A stretch of 52,977 nt of DNA from an uncultured Lachnospiraceae bacterium (GTDB lineage: Bacteria > Bacillota > Clostridia > Lachnospirales > Lachnospiraceae), in contig CAJUQO010000017.1 in the NCBI GenBank assembly GCA_910588295.1, positions 1 through 52,977 on the forward strand, written 5' to 3'. The notes under the pieces are model-generated. The model worked only from the letters and a program-made list of their open reading frames with translations, did not search any database and was not told the origin of the DNA. Below are positions 41,481-50,905 of the stretch, piece after piece (within the stretch, counting starts at the first letter, position 1; every line of letters starts with the position of its first letter). A program made the position numbers and the translations under genes.

Positions 41481-42767
41481 CTATTTTGCAAATCTTTCTT
41501 TAGCCTTCTTCGCATCGGCCTGCTGCTCTGCCCACCATTGAGCGGATTTCTCCTCACATTCCTTCTGGGCCGCAGCGATCTTATCCTCCAGCTTCTTAAT
41601 CTGGGCCGCTTTGTCAGAAGCATTACCTTTCTGCAGCTCCTTGATCTGAGCTTTCATTTCCTTAACAGCCTCTGCGGTCCTGTCATGGATGGCCTCAATA
41701 TTCTTATTGCTGTGATATAGCAGACGCAGTTTGATATCCTTAATCATCTGCCTGTTGATCGTGGAGATCAGGATCGTCACGATCAGGATAACACCGGTAA
41801 AAATCTTTTTTGTATTCGGGTCAACACCCAGCAGACCCAGTGTATAGGTCAGAAATGCCATGATGAATGTGGCAATGATGGGGCCGTACATTTTTCCCTT
41901 GCCGCCGTTGGTGGACACGCCGCCCAATACGGCACAGGCAATCGCCGTCATCTCGTATCCGGTACCCATGGAGGAGGAAACGCCGCCGCCCATACGTCCG
42001 ATGAAGAAAATGGATTCAATACCAGCCATAAAGCCCATCAGAATGAACACCTGCATCTTAACCCCTGTCACGCTGATACCCGAGTAAGTCGCACAAGTCG
42101 GATTGTTACCCACAATATAAACCTTCCGTCCGAAAGTGGTGCGGTGCAGGATAAAGATAAAAATGGCGCCCATAATCAAAAACAGCAGCATGGACAGAGG
42201 AAGGATCCCCCCGATATTATACCAGCCGATATTGCCGTACCAGCTCGGAAAATTCTTCAGAGAATTTTCGCCAAGGATGATCTCCACAATACCGCGGAAC
42301 AGCATGGAAGTGGAAATAGTCGTAATAACAGCCGGCATCTTAAGATAAGCCACGCAAATGCCGTTGAATGCGCCGCAGATCATACAGGATACAATGCCCA
42401 GGGCCACCGCGAGGATGATAACACCCACGCTGGGGGGGGCTTCCATGGGAACCAGGCCCATACTGGGATCAATCACCAGGCCGGTAACTGTACCGCCCAG
42501 GATCATCTGGGCCGCCACGGACACGTCGATATCGCCGAGAAGCAGAATAAATACCATGCCCAGTACCAAGGGAGATACATCCAAGCCGGAATTAATGATG
42601 GACTGCACAGTTCCCGCCTGGAAATACAGATCCGTGCGGAATACAATCAGGATCAGGTTCAGAAGAACCAGTATGTACACCAGGATCATCTCCCAGCGGA
42701 CAAGAAATTTCTTTAAATTAAAACCTTCTTTTACGGTAAGGTCCCTATCATAATTACTTCCTGGCAT
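41481..42767 (-). CDS. Sugar ABC importer permease with C-terminal coiled-coil extension
   Basis: 428 aa. About ten hydrophobic segments of the RbsC/MglC branched-chain-type family with a GCVxNGGxGxxxGP-like loop (VSTNGGKGKMYGP). Residues from about 350 to the end form a charged Lys/Glu/Gln/Ala-rich cytoplasmic tail, likely coiled coil (KEMKAQIKELQKG, IAAAQKECEEKSAQWW), which ordinary RbsC proteins of about 320-340 residues lack. The start is adjacent to the stop of the other permease. Probable heterodimer partner of the protein at 42767-43747. Confidence 0.9.
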   Translation of the reverse strand: MPGSNYDRDLTVKEGFNLKKFLVRWEMILVYILVLLNLILIVFRTDLYFQAGTVQSIINSGLDVSPLVLGMVFILLLGDIDVSVAAQMILGGTVTGLVIDPSMGLVPMEAPPSVGVIILAVALGIVSCMICGAFNGICVAYLKMPAVITTISTSMLFRGIVEIILGENSLKNFPSWYGNIGWYNIGGILPLSMLLFLIMGAIFIFILHRTTFGRKVYIVGNNPTCATYSGISVTGVKMQVFILMGFMAGIESIFFIGRMGGGVSSSMGTGYEMTAIACAVLGGVSTNGGKGKMYGPIIATFIMAFLTYTLGLLGVDPNTKKIFTGVILIVTILISTINRQMIKDIKLRLLYHSNKNIEAIHDRTAEAVKEMKAQIKELQKGNASDKAAQIKKLEDKIAAAQKECEEKSAQWWAEQQADAKKAKERFAK

Positions 42768-43747
42768 TAGATCAAAGCACCCCTTTCTTTCAGAGCCTGT
42801 TTCTCAGCAGAACGCTCTGTGAAATAGTTAATCGCTACTGCTACGATGATGATACCGCCCTGCAGGGCTTTCTGCCACACGCTCATACCGGGGATCATAC
42901 TGATGAAGTAAACAACAACAGCCATAATCAAAGCGCCGATGGCCACACCGTCCATACGGCCCTTACCGCCGGTAATGGACACACCGCCCAGCACGCAGAT
43001 AGCGATGGCGGTCATCTCAAAGCTCTCTGCCATACCGTAGTAACCAATGGCATAGTTGGCCGTATACATCATACCGGAAAATCCGGAGAGGGCGCCGCAG
43101 ATCACAAACGCATAGAACGTAACCGCAGGTTCTTTTACACCTGCCACCGCCGAAGACTCACGGCTGGTACCGATGGCATAGATCCTTCTGCCGGGGGCCG
43201 TATAACCCAGGAAAAGCCCGGCTAGAATCATAATAATAATCGTAAACCACACCAGCAGCGGAATACCGGCAATCTTTGTGATGGCCCAGAAACGGTAGCT
43301 GTCAAGATAGTCTGCCGCGAACCACCACTGGCCGCCAGAAACCACGAAAGCCAGACCGCGGAATATATACATGGTGCCCAGCGTACAGATCATGGGAACC
43401 ATGTGCAGATAGCCAACCAGCGCGCCGTTGATCATACCGCAGACCGCGCCGAGAAGGATGCCGACCAGCACCCACACAATACCTGGAACACCCGGATTTG
43501 CCGTGGAAAGCACTGTAGTCGTAATACCGACGAAAGCCAGCTGAGAGGCGATGGAAATATCAATACCGCCGGTCAGGATAACCATCATCTCACCGACAGC
43601 CAGCAATGCGTACACCGTATTGTTCTGCAGCATGCTGATCATGGAACCGACTGTAAACATACCCGGCGTAACGACCCGCGCTACAATCAGCAAAATAATC
43701 AGCACGAGAACCAGACCGGTATTTCTGGATTTCAATAGATTTTTCAT
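42767..43747 (-). CDS. Sugar ABC importer permease (RbsC-like)
   Basis: 326 aa, the normal length for RbsC-type permeases, about ten membrane segments; conserved segments such as GGIDISIASQLAF, ICVLGGVSITGGKG. It pairs with the longer permease downstream, the two stop/start codons touching. It starts at the stop of the ATPase gene (43747). Confidence 0.92.
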   Translation of the reverse strand: MKNLLKSRNTGLVLVLIILLIVARVVTPGMFTVGSMISMLQNNTVYALLAVGEMMVILTGGIDISIASQLAFVGITTTVLSTANPGVPGIVWVLVGILLGAVCGMINGALVGYLHMVPMICTLGTMYIFRGLAFVVSGGQWWFAADYLDSYRFWAITKIAGIPLLVWFTIIIMILAGLFLGYTAPGRRIYAIGTSRESSAVAGVKEPAVTFYAFVICGALSGFSGMMYTANYAIGYYGMAESFEMTAIAICVLGGVSITGGKGRMDGVAIGALIMAVVVYFISMIPGMSVWQKALQGGIIIVAVAINYFTERSAEKQALKERGALI

Positions 43748-45252
43748 TACTTTTCTCCTCCTTTTTCTTTCAGAGAAGCTTCCAGGATCATTTCCTGACT
43801 TGTACCGGCTACATCTGTAAATTCAGCGGTCACACGCCCGCTCTTCATAACGACGATACGGTCAGCAACACCCAGAACCTCCGGCATCTCGGAAGACACC
43901 ATGATGATGGCATATCCCTTACAGGCAAGATCATTCATAATCTCATAGATGGAATATTTGGCGCCCACGTCGATACCTTTGGTGGGCTCATCCATGATCA
44001 GCACCTTCTGCTCGGAGCTAAGCATCTTGGCTACGACAACCTTCTGCTGGTTACCACCGGACAGAGAGGACGGCGGAGCCGTGATATCATTGGCCTTTAA
44101 CTGAATCTTTTTACAGAGAGCAATAGCATTACTCATCTCCGCATCCACATCCAGCTGGCCGGCTTTGACAAACTGTTTCATCGTTGCCGAGGACACATTC
44201 TGATAGATCGGCAGTTCATTGACAAGACCCTGCGTCTGCCTGTTCTCCGGCAAAAGGCCGATCCCCAGTTTCAGAGCGTCGATGGGGCTCTTAATATGTA
44301 CCTCCTTGCCCTCCAGACGGATGGAACCGGTGTCAGGCGTCATAATGCCGTAAATATTCTGGCATACCTCGGTACGTCCGGCGCCCACCAGTCCAGTCAG
44401 GGCCAGGATCTCGCCACGGCGGACGTTGAAAGAAACATTTTTAAAGTAGCCTTCCTTGGAAATATTATCCACCTCAAGAACAACATCGCCGATTTTGGCT
44501 GTTTTTTCCGGATACATGGCGGTCAGTTCTCGGCCCACCATGGCCTTTACCAGATCAGAATTGGTAATACCGTCCACACCCCAGGTACCTACATAGGTTG
44601 AATCACGGAATACCGTTACCCGGGTAGCCAGCTCGTACATATCCTCAAACCTGTGAGTGATGAAGATGATGGACACACCCTTATCCCTCAGTTCTTTGGC
44701 AATACGGTAAAGCTGCAGACACTCGTTCCTCGTCAGGGAAGCCGTCGGCTCATCCATGATCAGAATACGGGCATCGCGGGAGAGGGCCTTTGCGATCTCC
44801 ACCAGCTGCTGAGCCGCCACAGAAAGGGTTCCCATAGGCTTGTTGACATCAATCTCTTTGCTCAGGGGTTCAATCAGCTCTTTCGCCCGTTGACGCATAA
44901 CTTTCCAGTCATAAAAACCAAATTTATTTTTAATCTCCTGGCCCATGAAAATATTTTCTGTAACAGTCAGATCGGGGAAGGATGTAACATGCTGATAGAT
45001 TGCAGCAATACCTACTTTTGCCGAATCCGCCGTATTACGGAACGTAATCTTCTCACCCTCCAGAAGCATCGTACCGCTGTCCGGCTGATGTACACCGGTG
45101 ATAACTTTGATGAAAGTAGATTTGCCCGCTCCGTTCTCACCCATCAGAGCGTGGATCTCTCCCTTTTTCAACTGAAAGTGCACGCCGTTCAGAGCCCGTA
45201 CGCCGCCAAACGTTTTTACGACGTCTTTCAGTTCCAAGATATAATCACTCAT
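43747..45252 (-). CDS. Sugar ABC importer ATPase, double-domain (RbsA/MglA type)
   Basis: 501 aa with two ABC domains: domain 1 Walker A GENGAGKST and Walker B ILIMDEPTASL; domain 2 with GLVGAGRTE in the P-loop position (the usual degenerate second P-loop of RbsA/MglA proteins), signature LSGGNQQK and Walker B VLIMDEPTKGID. It powers the importer and is the first gene of its operon. AAAGGAGATATAAACGACA precedes the ATG. Divergent from the AraC gene at 45499. Confidence 0.93.
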   Translation of the reverse strand: MSDYILELKDVVKTFGGVRALNGVHFQLKKGEIHALMGENGAGKSTFIKVITGVHQPDSGTMLLEGEKITFRNTADSAKVGIAAIYQHVTSFPDLTVTENIFMGQEIKNKFGFYDWKVMRQRAKELIEPLSKEIDVNKPMGTLSVAAQQLVEIAKALSRDARILIMDEPTASLTRNECLQLYRIAKELRDKGVSIIFITHRFEDMYELATRVTVFRDSTYVGTWGVDGITNSDLVKAMVGRELTAMYPEKTAKIGDVVLEVDNISKEGYFKNVSFNVRRGEILALTGLVGAGRTEVCQNIYGIMTPDTGSIRLEGKEVHIKSPIDALKLGIGLLPENRQTQGLVNELPIYQNVSSATMKQFVKAGQLDVDAEMSNAIALCKKIQLKANDITAPPSSLSGGNQQKVVVAKMLSSEQKVLIMDEPTKGIDVGAKYSIYEIMNDLACKGYAIIMVSSEMPEVLGVADRIVVMKSGRVTAEFTDVAGTSQEMILEASLKEKGGEK

Positions 45253-45498
45253 TGTCGTTTATATCTCCTTTCCTTCTTTCTTTCACATGAGAATTTCGAT
45301 GTGCATGAGTTAAATTTAAACAATAACACACCATAATACAATATCAAAAATTGTTTTTTAGCATTCGTTTCTTGTTATTTGATGCACAATTGTCATTCTC
45401 ACCGAAAAATGGTATACTCCTATTATGCCATTTTACACAAAGAAATAATTTTGTGTTATTTTTGTAATACTTTTCCCAACTCTGAAGGAGGTTTTATT
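45253..45498. other. Divergent control region between importer and AraC gene
   Basis: 246 bases with no gene. It contains the AraC promoter (45390-45418) and an inverted repeat ACACAAA/TTTGTGT (45435-45456) in the AraC leader. Three similar short sites are present: AATAACACA (45322-45330), TGTTATT (45373-45379) and TGTGTTATT (45452-45460). The importer side shows no clear -35/-10 pair, as expected for an activator-dependent promoter. Confidence 0.55.
45390..45418 (+). promoter_or_regulatory. Promoter of the AraC regulator gene
   Basis: TTGTCA (45390-45395), a 17-base spacer and TATACT (45413-45418). Transcripts would start near 45425, so a start codon at 45379 is impossible and the GTG at 45499 is used. 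Confidence 0.75.
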
Positions 45499-46356
45499 GT
45501 GATACTGCCCAAAAGAACCCTGCCCTCTCACCATTCACACCTTTCCAGCCGCATGGATCACCAGATCGAATCCCTGCCTTTCTATATAAAAGAGGCCGGT
45601 TACCTGAATGACCGGAAATTTATGCGGGGAAATCGCAATAATTATTCGGATTATCTGTTCCTCTACTCTCTGACTTCCATGAGCTTTACCAAAAATAAGG
45701 AACGGAATGCAGTCAATCCCCATGATGTGGTGGTATCCGCCTGCAATACGCCCCTGACCTTCGTCCAGCCACGCAGCCATATTCAGGATTTTATTTATGT
45801 GACCATCGGAGGCACCCATGCCCAGCTGTTTTATAATTTCATCCGCAAGAACAACTGCATCTATCACGCCAACCAGCTCAGCAGCATCTTGGACCATTTC
45901 CTGGCTCTGCTGGCCATTGACTACGATAACCGTCCCCTTCTGGCTCAAATGGAGGCCGGCTCCCTGATCCATCAGCTCCTGTTGGATCTGTACAAGCTGT
46001 CCCTCAATATCCTGGAAGCCAAAAGCATGACTCCCGTACAAGATACAGCCGTCAATACAGCCATCAAATTCATCCACGAAAATTACGCCGGGAATCTGGA
46101 TATCGACACTATCTGCGGAAGCGTCAGTTTCTCAAAATACTATTTCTGCAAACTGTTCAAGGAACATATGGGCATGACTGTCCACCAGTATGTCACGGAA
46201 TACCGGATCAACAAATCCAAAGAGCTGCTCAGCTACTCCAAGCTGTCCATTGCGGCAATCGCCGGCAGCGTAGGGTTTAAAAACGCGCTGACCTATACAC
46301 GGTGTTTTGAAAAGCTGCAGCACATGACGCCCTCTCAATACCGCGAATACTATTGA
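45499..46356 (+). CDS. AraC family activator of rhamnose-type genes
   Basis: 285 aa from a GTG at 45499, with AAGGAGG 7 bases upstream; the longer frame from 45379 begins upstream of the promoter's -10 box and is rejected. N-terminal ligand-binding region without strong family signatures, C-terminal AraC DNA-binding domain with both helix-turn-helix units (IDTICGSVSFSKYYFCKLFK and IAAIAGSVGFKNALTYTRCF). Lies between the divergent importer operon and the convergent rhaA gene, so it most likely activates these in response to rhamnose (inference). Confidence 0.88.
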   Translation: MILPKRTLPSHHSHLSSRMDHQIESLPFYIKEAGYLNDRKFMRGNRNNYSDYLFLYSLTSMSFTKNKERNAVNPHDVVVSACNTPLTFVQPRSHIQDFIYVTIGGTHAQLFYNFIRKNNCIYHANQLSSILDHFLALLAIDYDNRPLLAQMEAGSLIHQLLLDLYKLSLNILEAKSMTPVQDTAVNTAIKFIHENYAGNLDIDTICGSVSFSKYYFCKLFKEHMGMTVHQYVTEYRINKSKELLSYSKLSIAAIAGSVGFKNALTYTRCFEKLQHMTPSQYREYY

Positions 46357-46392
46357 ACCCAGTATTTGCATATTAATTGGGGCAACAAGTAT

Positions 46393-46426
46393 AAAAAAGG
46401 GGCCCCGAACTAATGGCGGCCCCTTT
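46393..46426 (-). terminator. Shared terminator of rhaA and the AraC gene
   Basis: AAAGGGGCC/GGCCCCTTT (46396-46426) with a 13-base loop. On the minus strand a T-run follows (46398-46393), ending the rhaA transcript; on the plus strand only a weak T-rich run follows. The two genes converge here. Confidence 0.88.
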
Positions 46427-46438
46427 CCTTCAACAGCA

Positions 46439-47692
46439 TCAGCTTCTCTTCAACTGAACCTCTGCTTCATATTTCTCGATCTCATCATAATAACCGCTGG
46501 CAGCCACGCCGCACTGTTCGCAATACTCTTCCCAGATATCGCCGATAGGCAGCATCTTGCAGTCTTCCATAGCCACCATCTTCCTGGACATCTGATTGGT
46601 ATCCTGCAGCTCTTTCAGATAAGCGTTAGGCGTACACAGGGCATTGAGCAGGGCTTTCTGCATGCTGCGGAAACCTGTCACCCATGCCGATACGCGGTTG
46701 ATGGACGCGTCAAAGTAGTCCAGAGCGATATAGGTGCGGTTCAGGCCGTCACAGCGAACGATCTCTTTGGCAATCTCTTTCGTCTCATCATCCAGAACCA
46801 CCACATGGTCTGAATCCCAGCGGATCCCACGGGTCACATGAAGAGCGATCTCCGGATAGAAGCACAGCAGAGCCGGGATCTTATCGGAAACCACCTCCGT
46901 GGGATGATAATGGCCGTTGTCCATCAGAGGCAGGCATTTGTCCTTATTGGCCGCCGCATAACTCAGAGTGAACTCCGCGGATCCCACCGTGTAGGCTTCC
47001 ACGCCGATACCGAATACTTTTGACTCCACACAGGGTTTCACCCATTGGGGATCATAGGGCTCGGAGAGGATCTCGTCGATAGCTTCTTTATAACGCATCC
47101 TCGGTCCCATGCGGTCTGCCGGAACATCCTTATACCCGTCGCCGATCCAGATATTCATGACACAGGGAATGCCGGTCTGCTCCGCAAAATAGTTGGAAAT
47201 GCGGATACATGCTTTGCCATGGTCAATCCAGAACCTTCTCACCTCCGGATCCGGGCTGGAGAGCGTCAGGCCGTCTTTCATCTTCGGATGGGAGAAGAAA
47301 GTGGGGTTGAAATCCAGGCCCATGCCTCTCTCCTTCGCAAAATCCACCCATCTCTGGAAATGCTTCGGCTCAATTTTATCACGATCCACAAACTCGCCGT
47401 CCTCAAAAATCGCGTAGCTGGCATGTACGTTGATTTTCTTTTTGCCGGGCATCAGGCTCATGGCCTTGTCCAGATCGGCAAACAGCTCATCCGGCGTCCT
47501 TGCCCTGCCCGGATAGTCGCCCGTAGTCTGGATACCGCCGGTCAGCGGGCCGTCCTGGTCAAAACCGGTCACGTCGTCGCCCTGCCAGCAGTGGAGGGAT
47601 ACCGGTATCGTCTTCATCTTCTCGATCGCCGCGTCTGTGTCCACACCCATCTTTGCATAAATCTCTTTTGCTGATTCATACCTTGCGCTCAT
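46439..47692 (-). CDS. rhaA: L-rhamnose isomerase
   Basis: 417 aa, the family length, clear match throughout: SLHCWQGDDVTGF near the N-terminus, GKKKINVHASYA, and the metal-binding region with WIGDGYKD and MDNGHYHPTE. It converts L-rhamnose to L-rhamnulose using Mn, in the cytoplasm. TAGGAGGATATATCC precedes the ATG. The 92-base gap to rhaB has a small inverted repeat (AGGGCAC/ATGCCCT on the plus strand) but no terminator, so rhaB and rhaA are likely co-transcribed. Confidence 0.96.
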   Translation of the reverse strand: MSARYESAKEIYAKMGVDTDAAIEKMKTIPVSLHCWQGDDVTGFDQDGPLTGGIQTTGDYPGRARTPDELFADLDKAMSLMPGKKKINVHASYAIFEDGEFVDRDKIEPKHFQRWVDFAKERGMGLDFNPTFFSHPKMKDGLTLSSPDPEVRRFWIDHGKACIRISNYFAEQTGIPCVMNIWIGDGYKDVPADRMGPRMRYKEAIDEILSEPYDPQWVKPCVESKVFGIGVEAYTVGSAEFTLSYAAANKDKCLPLMDNGHYHPTEVVSDKIPALLCFYPEIALHVTRGIRWDSDHVVVLDDETKEIAKEIVRCDGLNRTYIALDYFDASINRVSAWVTGFRSMQKALLNALCTPNAYLKELQDTNQMSRKMVAMEDCKMLPIGDIWEEYCEQCGVAASGYYDEIEKYEAEVQLKRS

Positions 47693-47784
47693 TGGATATA
47701 TCCTCCTAATTTATATGTTTTTGAGGGCACATGCCCTTTATAGCAAAGCGGCCCGTTTTTACTGTTCCGCTCTGATATCTGCGT

Positions 47785-49191
47785 TTACTCGCAGGCATAC
47801 TCCTTGACGCCGAAGGATTTAAAAATATTATCTCTGGCCTCCTCAATGCCGGCAAACTCCTTGGCCCGCAGCATCTGAGCCGTCAGATTTCCGATGGCTG
47901 TCGCCTCGGTGGGACCTGCATAGACGGGAATCTTACATGCCTTCGCCGTCAGCTCATTCAAATATCCTGCGTTGGCGCCGCCGCCGATCACATGGATACG
48001 GCCATACCTGCGGCCGGTGATATTCTGCATCTCCTGTACGGTCTTCGCGTAGCATTCCGCCAGACTGGCATAGATCACTGTAGCGATTTCGCCCAGCGTC
48101 TCCGGCACCTGCTGTCCTGTCCGGCGGCAGTAATCCTTTACCTCTCCCACCATGCTCTTCGGGGCCAGGAAGCAGTCGTCGTTAGCGTCCACACGGGACG
48201 GAAAATCCTTGCACTCCTCCGCCATCTCACAGATCTGGCCAAAGGAATAAGCGTCGTCATACTCATGACGTACCGACTGGATCATCCATAAGCCCATAAT
48301 ATTTTTTATGTAGCGGAAACGGTAATCATAACCGCCCTCATTGGTCAGATTGGCCTCCATGCTCTCCATGGAACAGTTGGCTTCCTTTGCTTCCACCCCC
48401 ATCAGCGACCATGTGCCGGAGCTTATATACATAAAATCATCATCATTGGCGGGCACAGCCAGCACAGCGGAACCGGTATCATGGGTAGCCGGGAGCACTA
48501 CCTCCAGATCAAAACCGATCTTCTCAGCCAGCTCAGGTCTCAGGCAGCCCAAAGATGTGCCGGGCTTCGTCATGGGACAGAATATTTTTCTGGGATAGCC
48601 CAGCATATCAATCAGCTCGTAATCCCAGTCCTTTGTCTCCGGGTCTACTAGCTGCCCGGTAGTCGCATTCGTGTATTCCTGGGCTTTTTTCCCTGTCAGA
48701 CAGAAATGCAGGTAATCCGGCACCATCAGCATAGCTTCCGCTTTCTCCAGATAGTCCGGATGGGCGGTCTTTACGGCCATCAACTGATAGACCGTATTGA
48801 AAAGCTGCTTCTGGATACCCGTCCTGGCATACAGTTTATCCTGCGGAATGATCTTATACACTTCCTCATCCATGCCGTTTGTACGGCTGTCCCTGTAGCC
48901 CACAGTATTACCGATCACCTGGTCGTCTTTGTCCAACAGGACAAAATCCACACCCCAGGTATCAATACCCATGCTGACCGGTATCTTGCCTATCTCCCTG
49001 CATTTTTTCAGTCCGTTTACCACCTCGGCAAACAGCCTGTCCATCTCCCAGCACAGCTCGCCGTCCTTTATTTTCATACCATTCTCAAAGCGATGAATCT
49101 CCTCAAGATGCATTTTGCCATTGACCATATGGCAGAGAATATGGCGGCCGCTGGAAGCCCCAATGTCCACGGCCAAATAATAATTGCTCAT
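47785..49191 (-). CDS. rhaB: Rhamnulokinase
   Basis: 468 aa from the ATG at 49191 with AGGAGG 7 bases upstream; an earlier frame start at 49269 has no site. FGGY kinase fold: AVDIGASSGRH (phosphate 1), GIDTWGVDFVLLD, HDTGSAV and SSGTWSLMG in the ATP region, and HVIGGGANA near the C-terminus. It phosphorylates L-rhamnulose with ATP after RhaA. It is one of two rhamnulokinase-type proteins in the locus. Confidence 0.92.
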   Translation of the reverse strand: MSNYYLAVDIGASSGRHILCHMVNGKMHLEEIHRFENGMKIKDGELCWEMDRLFAEVVNGLKKCREIGKIPVSMGIDTWGVDFVLLDKDDQVIGNTVGYRDSRTNGMDEEVYKIIPQDKLYARTGIQKQLFNTVYQLMAVKTAHPDYLEKAEAMLMVPDYLHFCLTGKKAQEYTNATTGQLVDPETKDWDYELIDMLGYPRKIFCPMTKPGTSLGCLRPELAEKIGFDLEVVLPATHDTGSAVLAVPANDDDFMYISSGTWSLMGVEAKEANCSMESMEANLTNEGGYDYRFRYIKNIMGLWMIQSVRHEYDDAYSFGQICEMAEECKDFPSRVDANDDCFLAPKSMVGEVKDYCRRTGQQVPETLGEIATVIYASLAECYAKTVQEMQNITGRRYGRIHVIGGGANAGYLNELTAKACKIPVYAGPTEATAIGNLTAQMLRAKEFAGIEEARDNIFKSFGVKEYACE

Positions 49192-49417
49192 CAAAGTACC
49201 TCCTGCACTCGCATTCACAGCGATCCGGATTCGTAACTGTCCAATTCTCCCACAATTGCCCGAATCCATCTCTGCCGTCTGAATTTCACTATCACTATTT
49301 TACCTTAAAATGAAAATATAGAAAAGTCAATAATTTGCCCAAAAAAGTGTCCTGATTTGCAATAGAATGACGAAAAGCCGCAATCATCTTGCAGCTTTTC
49401 GCAAAAGAATCTATGAT
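49192..49417. other. Intergenic region between the two kinase genes
   Basis: 226 bases, no gene. It contains a 13-bp stem (49371-49383 with 49389-49401, one G-T pair, loop TCATC) just past the second kinase's stop, probably a terminator or processing structure, and on the minus strand a possible -35 TTGACT (49330-49325) without a convincing -10 (TAAGGT at 17 bases, TAAAAT at 22). A promoter for rhaB-rhaA here is plausible but not clear. Confidence 0.4.
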
Positions 49418-50893
49418 TTATTGAAGAATTTTAAGAAATTTCTGATACGCTTCCTGCCAGGCCTCCGTATCCTGAGGCTCATAGGTGTCGAATTTCTCCG
49501 AGCGGGCGATCAGCTTCCTGGCAGACCACAATCCGTCGATCTCCGGCACATCCTCCGCCGCCGCAAGCTGGAGCACCAGATTTCCAAGCACCGTGGCCTC
49601 CCCGGGGCCCGCTACCACACGGCATCCCGTGGCATTGGCGGTAAACTGGCAGAGCAGGTGGCTGTTGGTGCCTCCGCCTACCATATATATAGTAGAATAT
49701 TCTTTTCCGGTACAGTCCCTGATCTCCTCCAGAGCTTTTCTATAAGTCAGCGCCAGACTCTCGTCGATACAGCGCACTACCTCGGCAATACTCTCCGGAA
49801 CCTTCTGCCCCGTCCTCCCGCAGAATTCGCGGATGCGTCCCGGCATATTCCCGGCGGGCACAAACTCGGGGGCATTGGGATCTACAAAGCTGACCAGAGA
49901 CGGGGCCGTCTTCGCCATGGTCTCCAGCTCACCGAAACCATACTCCTCGCCCTCACGGATCCACTGCCTGCGGCTCTCCTGGATCAGCCAGAGGCCAATG
50001 ATATTCTCCAGGAAGGAAGCTTTGCCGTCGCAGCCGCCCTCGTTGGAGATATTATATTTGACGGATTTCTCATTGATGATGGGATCATCCAGCTCCGTGC
50101 CGAACAGCGACCATGTGCCGCAGCTCAGGAAGATGAAATCTTTCTCCTCGGCGGGCACGGCGATCAGCGCGCTCTGGGTATCATGGGCCGCCACGGCCAC
50201 CACCGGGACGGCGGGCACGCCCAGTTCCTCACAGATCTCATCACTCAATGTACCGACCACTGTACCGCTGGGCACGATATCTGTCAGAATACGTCCAGGA
50301 ATTCCCAGAGACTCCAGCACTTCCGCAGACCATGTCCTGTTCTTGGCATCAAGAAGCTGGGTAGTGGTAGCCATGGAGTACTCCGTATGCTTTTCTCCGG
50401 TCAGGAAATAGATAAAAAGATCCGGCGTCAGAAGCAGCTTGTCCGTCCGCTCCAGAAGCTCAGGCCTCTGTTTCACCAGAGAGCGCAGTTGGAATACCGT
50501 ATTAAAGAAATTAAACTGGGTGCCCGTAAGCTCGTAAAACCTTTCCCTGTCAATCTGTTTGAAACTGTCCTCCATCATCCCGTCCGTCCTTTTGTCACGG
50601 TAGTGGATGGGATTCTCCAGCAGACGGCCCTCCTTGTCCAGCAGGCCGAAATCCACGCCCCAGGTATCGATACCGATGCTGTCAAAGCCCCCTGCGTGTT
50701 TGGCTTTGATAATACCCTGCTTAATCTCGAAAAACAGGCGCAGGACGTCCCAGTACATCACGCCGTTCACGATCACCGGATCATTGGAAAACCGGTGGAT
50801 CTCCTCCAAGCTGATGGTATCCCCGTTGTAAGTGCCGATCATGGCGCGGCCGCTGGACGCACCGAAGTCAAATGCTAAAATCCTCTTCATCAT
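49418..50893 (-). CDS. Second rhamnulokinase-type FGGY sugar kinase
   Basis: 491 aa from the ATG at 50893, with AGGTGG 8 bases upstream. The same fold as the kinase downstream: AFDFGASSGRAMI, GIDTWGVDFGLLD, HDTQSALIAV, SCGTWSLFG, MVGGGTNSH. It is clearly a paralogue of RhaB but diverged, so it could be a rhamnulokinase with different kinetics or act on a related deoxy-ketose such as L-fuculose. No aldolase lies in the window. Confidence 0.85.
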   Translation of the reverse strand: MMKRILAFDFGASSGRAMIGTYNGDTISLEEIHRFSNDPVIVNGVMYWDVLRLFFEIKQGIIKAKHAGGFDSIGIDTWGVDFGLLDKEGRLLENPIHYRDKRTDGMMEDSFKQIDRERFYELTGTQFNFFNTVFQLRSLVKQRPELLERTDKLLLTPDLFIYFLTGEKHTEYSMATTTQLLDAKNRTWSAEVLESLGIPGRILTDIVPSGTVVGTLSDEICEELGVPAVPVVAVAAHDTQSALIAVPAEEKDFIFLSCGTWSLFGTELDDPIINEKSVKYNISNEGGCDGKASFLENIIGLWLIQESRRQWIREGEEYGFGELETMAKTAPSLVSFVDPNAPEFVPAGNMPGRIREFCGRTGQKVPESIAEVVRCIDESLALTYRKALEEIRDCTGKEYSTIYMVGGGTNSHLLCQFTANATGCRVVAGPGEATVLGNLVLQLAAAEDVPEIDGLWSARKLIARSEKFDTYEPQDTEAWQEAYQKFLKILQ

Positions 50894-50905
50894 GGCTGTA
50901 ACCAC

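Noticed and set aside
45379..45498. N-terminal extension of the AraC regulator
   Set aside because: It would start upstream of the -10 box of a good promoter (TTGTCA-17-TATACT); the GTG at 45499 with AAGGAGG is preferred.
49297..49330. Promoter of rhaB-rhaA
   Set aside because: TTGACT is a fair -35, but the good -10 candidate (TAAAAT) is 22 bases away and the one at 17 bases (TAAGGT) is poor, so it is left as a note only.
49367..50878. Long plus-strand frame (503 codons) opposite the second rhamnulokinase
   Set aside because: Antisense shadow of an FGGY kinase with clear motifs; no independent support.
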